Source of the DNA: an uncultured Psychrobacillus sp.
Lineage (GTDB): Bacteria; Bacillota; Bacilli; Bacillales_A; Planococcaceae
NCBI GenBank assembly: GCA_934234185.1
Contig: CAKQHO010000014.1
Span: 1-49,539 of the forward strand
Length of the DNA: 49,539 nt
Direction: 5' to 3'
The notes under the pieces are model-generated. The model worked only from the letters and a program-made list of their open reading frames with translations, searched no databases and was not told the origin of the DNA. Position numbers and translations under genes: made by a program. Positions within the stretch are counted from its first letter, which is position 1. Every line of letters begins with the position of its first letter. Shown here piece by piece: positions 48,702 to 49,539 of this stretch.

Positions 48702-48716
48702 AATATTCAGAAAAAT
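48702..48716. promoter_or_regulatory. CodY-like box in the oppA leader
   Basis: AATATTCAGAAAAAT matches the CodY consensus AATTTTCWGAAAATT at 13 of 15 positions. It lies between the predicted -10 and the ribosome-binding site of oppA, a position suited to repression. CodY controls peptide transport genes in many Firmicutes. This site is predicted from sequence only. Confidence 0.5.
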
Positions 48717-48730
48717 TCGTTACGTTTATT

Positions 48731-48758
48731 ATTATACATTTTCTAAAGCAGTTGTACA
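48731..48758 (-). promoter_or_regulatory. Possible sigma-A promoter of oppABCDF
   Basis: On the minus strand, TGTACA (48758-48753), a 16-nt spacer and an exact TATAAT (48736-48731). The -35 is weak. Confidence 0.45.
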
Positions 48759-49194
48759 TACCCTTTTATAAATATTTTTACAGTTTGGTAACAAAATCAT
48801 TACATTTACCTAATACTTAAAAGAGTTTAAAAGAGTTTTTAGTTTATTTTTGATATTCTTTCTTTAGGAAAATTCTAATTTTATGAACTATTATTTCTTC
48901 ATTATTTTCTAATATTTCCTAATATTGCGGAATATTTTTACAGAATTATTCGTTTTTCTTATTTTATTTTATAAAATTTATTTATTATTCATGGTAAAAG
49001 TCAATCCAATTTCTCTAATTCCGTTTCTTTTTGAATTGCTTTTTTTTTCATGTTTGTATGATATTTACAAACAAAACCAATTTGTATAACTATCAATGCT
49101 TGGTATTTCAATTACTCTTCATCTTACGAAAAGTTATTCTAATACGAATCATTTTTAAAACAGCTATATAACTTCCTATCAAGTTATCTTACTT

Positions 49195-49223
49195 TTGATT
49201 CTTTTCACACTATCCTCTATAAT
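49195..49223 (+). promoter_or_regulatory. Sigma-A promoter of the DUF3899 gene
   Basis: TTGATT (49195-49200), a 17-nt spacer and an exact TATAAT (49218-49223), 22 nt before the start codon. Confidence 0.7.
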
Positions 49224-49244
49224 CTTTTATGATAGAGGTGAATT

Positions 49245-49539
49245 ATGAAGAAAAAACTTTTATATTTTATTGGACTCCAATTGCTGATCCTCCTTTTGGC
49301 TATAATCGTCTACAGAAGGCTGGATTTAGAAAGCTATTCAAACATGTCTTTTTATATAGGCGGCTCTATTACACTATTTGGGCTTCTTACCTATGTAGTA
49401 GCTGGTGGATTTTTTGATTTTTTTACAAAGAGTACAAGAAAGGTATTTACACCAAAGCGTATGAAAGAGGAAGTGGAGCAAATGAGATTACCCTCTGAAA
49501 TCTTTTCCTTTCCATATAAGCCGATAATCTCTCTTGGGT
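49245..49539 (+). CDS. DUF3899-like membrane protein, cut by window edge
   Basis: The frame from the ATG at 49245, after GAGGTG, stays open to the end of the window (98 codons). It encodes MKKKLLYFIGLQLLILLLAI, a first membrane helix, then YIGGSITLFGLLTYVVAGGFFDFF as a second helix pair, and a basic cytoplasmic stretch. The GGFFDFFTKSTRKVF motif resembles DUF3899 proteins of bacilli, whose function is unknown. It has its own promoter and is divergent from oppA. Confidence 0.65.
   Translation, partial: MKKKLLYFIGLQLLILLLAIIVYRRLDLESYSNMSFYIGGSITLFGLLTYVVAGGFFDFFTKSTRKVFTPKRMKEEVEQMRLPSEIFSFPYKPIISLG

Larger units (their letters stand above)
48687..49244. other. Divergent regulatory region between oppA and the DUF3899 gene
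   Basis: This 558-bp, very AT-rich region carries the oppA promoter and a CodY-like box near its left end and a clear sigma-A promoter at its right end. Between about 48770 and 49190 there are only short AT-rich palindromes (for example AATATT..GGAATATT near 48910-48935) and no gene. Confidence 0.6.

Noticed and set aside
1..49539. Phage, transposase, toxin-antitoxin or defence island
   Set aside because: No integrase, transposase, restriction-modification or known toxin family appears in any frame I read. Gene order is largely that of the conserved chromosome.

Overview
The window is a low-GC, AT-rich chromosome segment from an endospore-forming Bacillales bacterium. It carries spoVAC/spoVAD/spoVAE, spoVIF, a YjcZ-type peptide and CotY/CotZ- and CotO-like coat genes, plus Spx, SpxH, MecA, CoiA and RelQ. 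Gene content and codon choice suggest the Bacillaceae/Planococcaceae (Caryophanaceae), for example a Psychrobacillus- or Lysinibacillus-like organism. The genus is inference only. I see no rRNA, tRNA, CRISPR, phage or transposase genes.

Left part (1 to 20.4 kb). This part holds unrelated metabolic and signalling units: an MhqR-like MarR regulator, an orphan PAS histidine kinase, a B12-binding radical SAM protein and a KtrD-like K+ transporter. A TerC-family membrane protein sits behind a yybP-ykoY (Mn2+) riboswitch. Then come a reductase-like SDR, a SwrC-like RND pump, release factor 3, an M42 aminopeptidase, a membrane PAS kinase, a PAS-GGDEF-EAL protein, an aldehyde dehydrogenase, a 47-aa small protein behind a near-ideal sigma-B promoter, and a YutG/PgpA-like protein.

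Middle part (20.5 to 28.1 kb). A yjcH-yjcG-yjcF-like operon is followed by a sporulation block: a 102-aa protein of unknown role, SpoVIF, a YjcZ peptide, a YhcN-like lipoprotein-SpoVAC-SpoVAD-SpoVAE operon with a sigma-G-type promoter, a CotY/Z-like coat protein and a CotO-like protein. MgtE follows. Sigma-K-type -10 boxes precede the YjcZ, CotZ and CotO-like genes.

Right part (28.2 to 49.5 kb). As remembered, gene content and order follow the B. subtilis oppA to yjbO region in reverse: rluD-like, NAD kinase, relQ, yjbL, yjbK, yjbJ, yjbI, spxH, pepF (here in two tandem copies), coiA, mecA, spx, a DUF4015 protein, then oppF-D-C-B-A. This groups regulators of stress proteolysis (Spx, its ClpXP adaptor SpxH, the ClpC adaptor MecA), the alarmone synthetase RelQ and peptide uptake. 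The last gene, cut by the window edge, is a DUF3899-like membrane protein.

The most unusual features are: (1) a structured interspersed repeat of about 123 bp, present as a 2.6-unit tandem array, a 1.3-unit copy that supplies the stop codon of a histidine kinase, and two decayed copies; (2) a small gene not listed by a 60-aa cutoff, with a sigma-B promoter; (3) evidence that coiA starts at an ATT codon; (4) a possible small RNA next to the repeat array; and (5) tandem full-length pepF paralogues. I found no clearly new multi-gene system.
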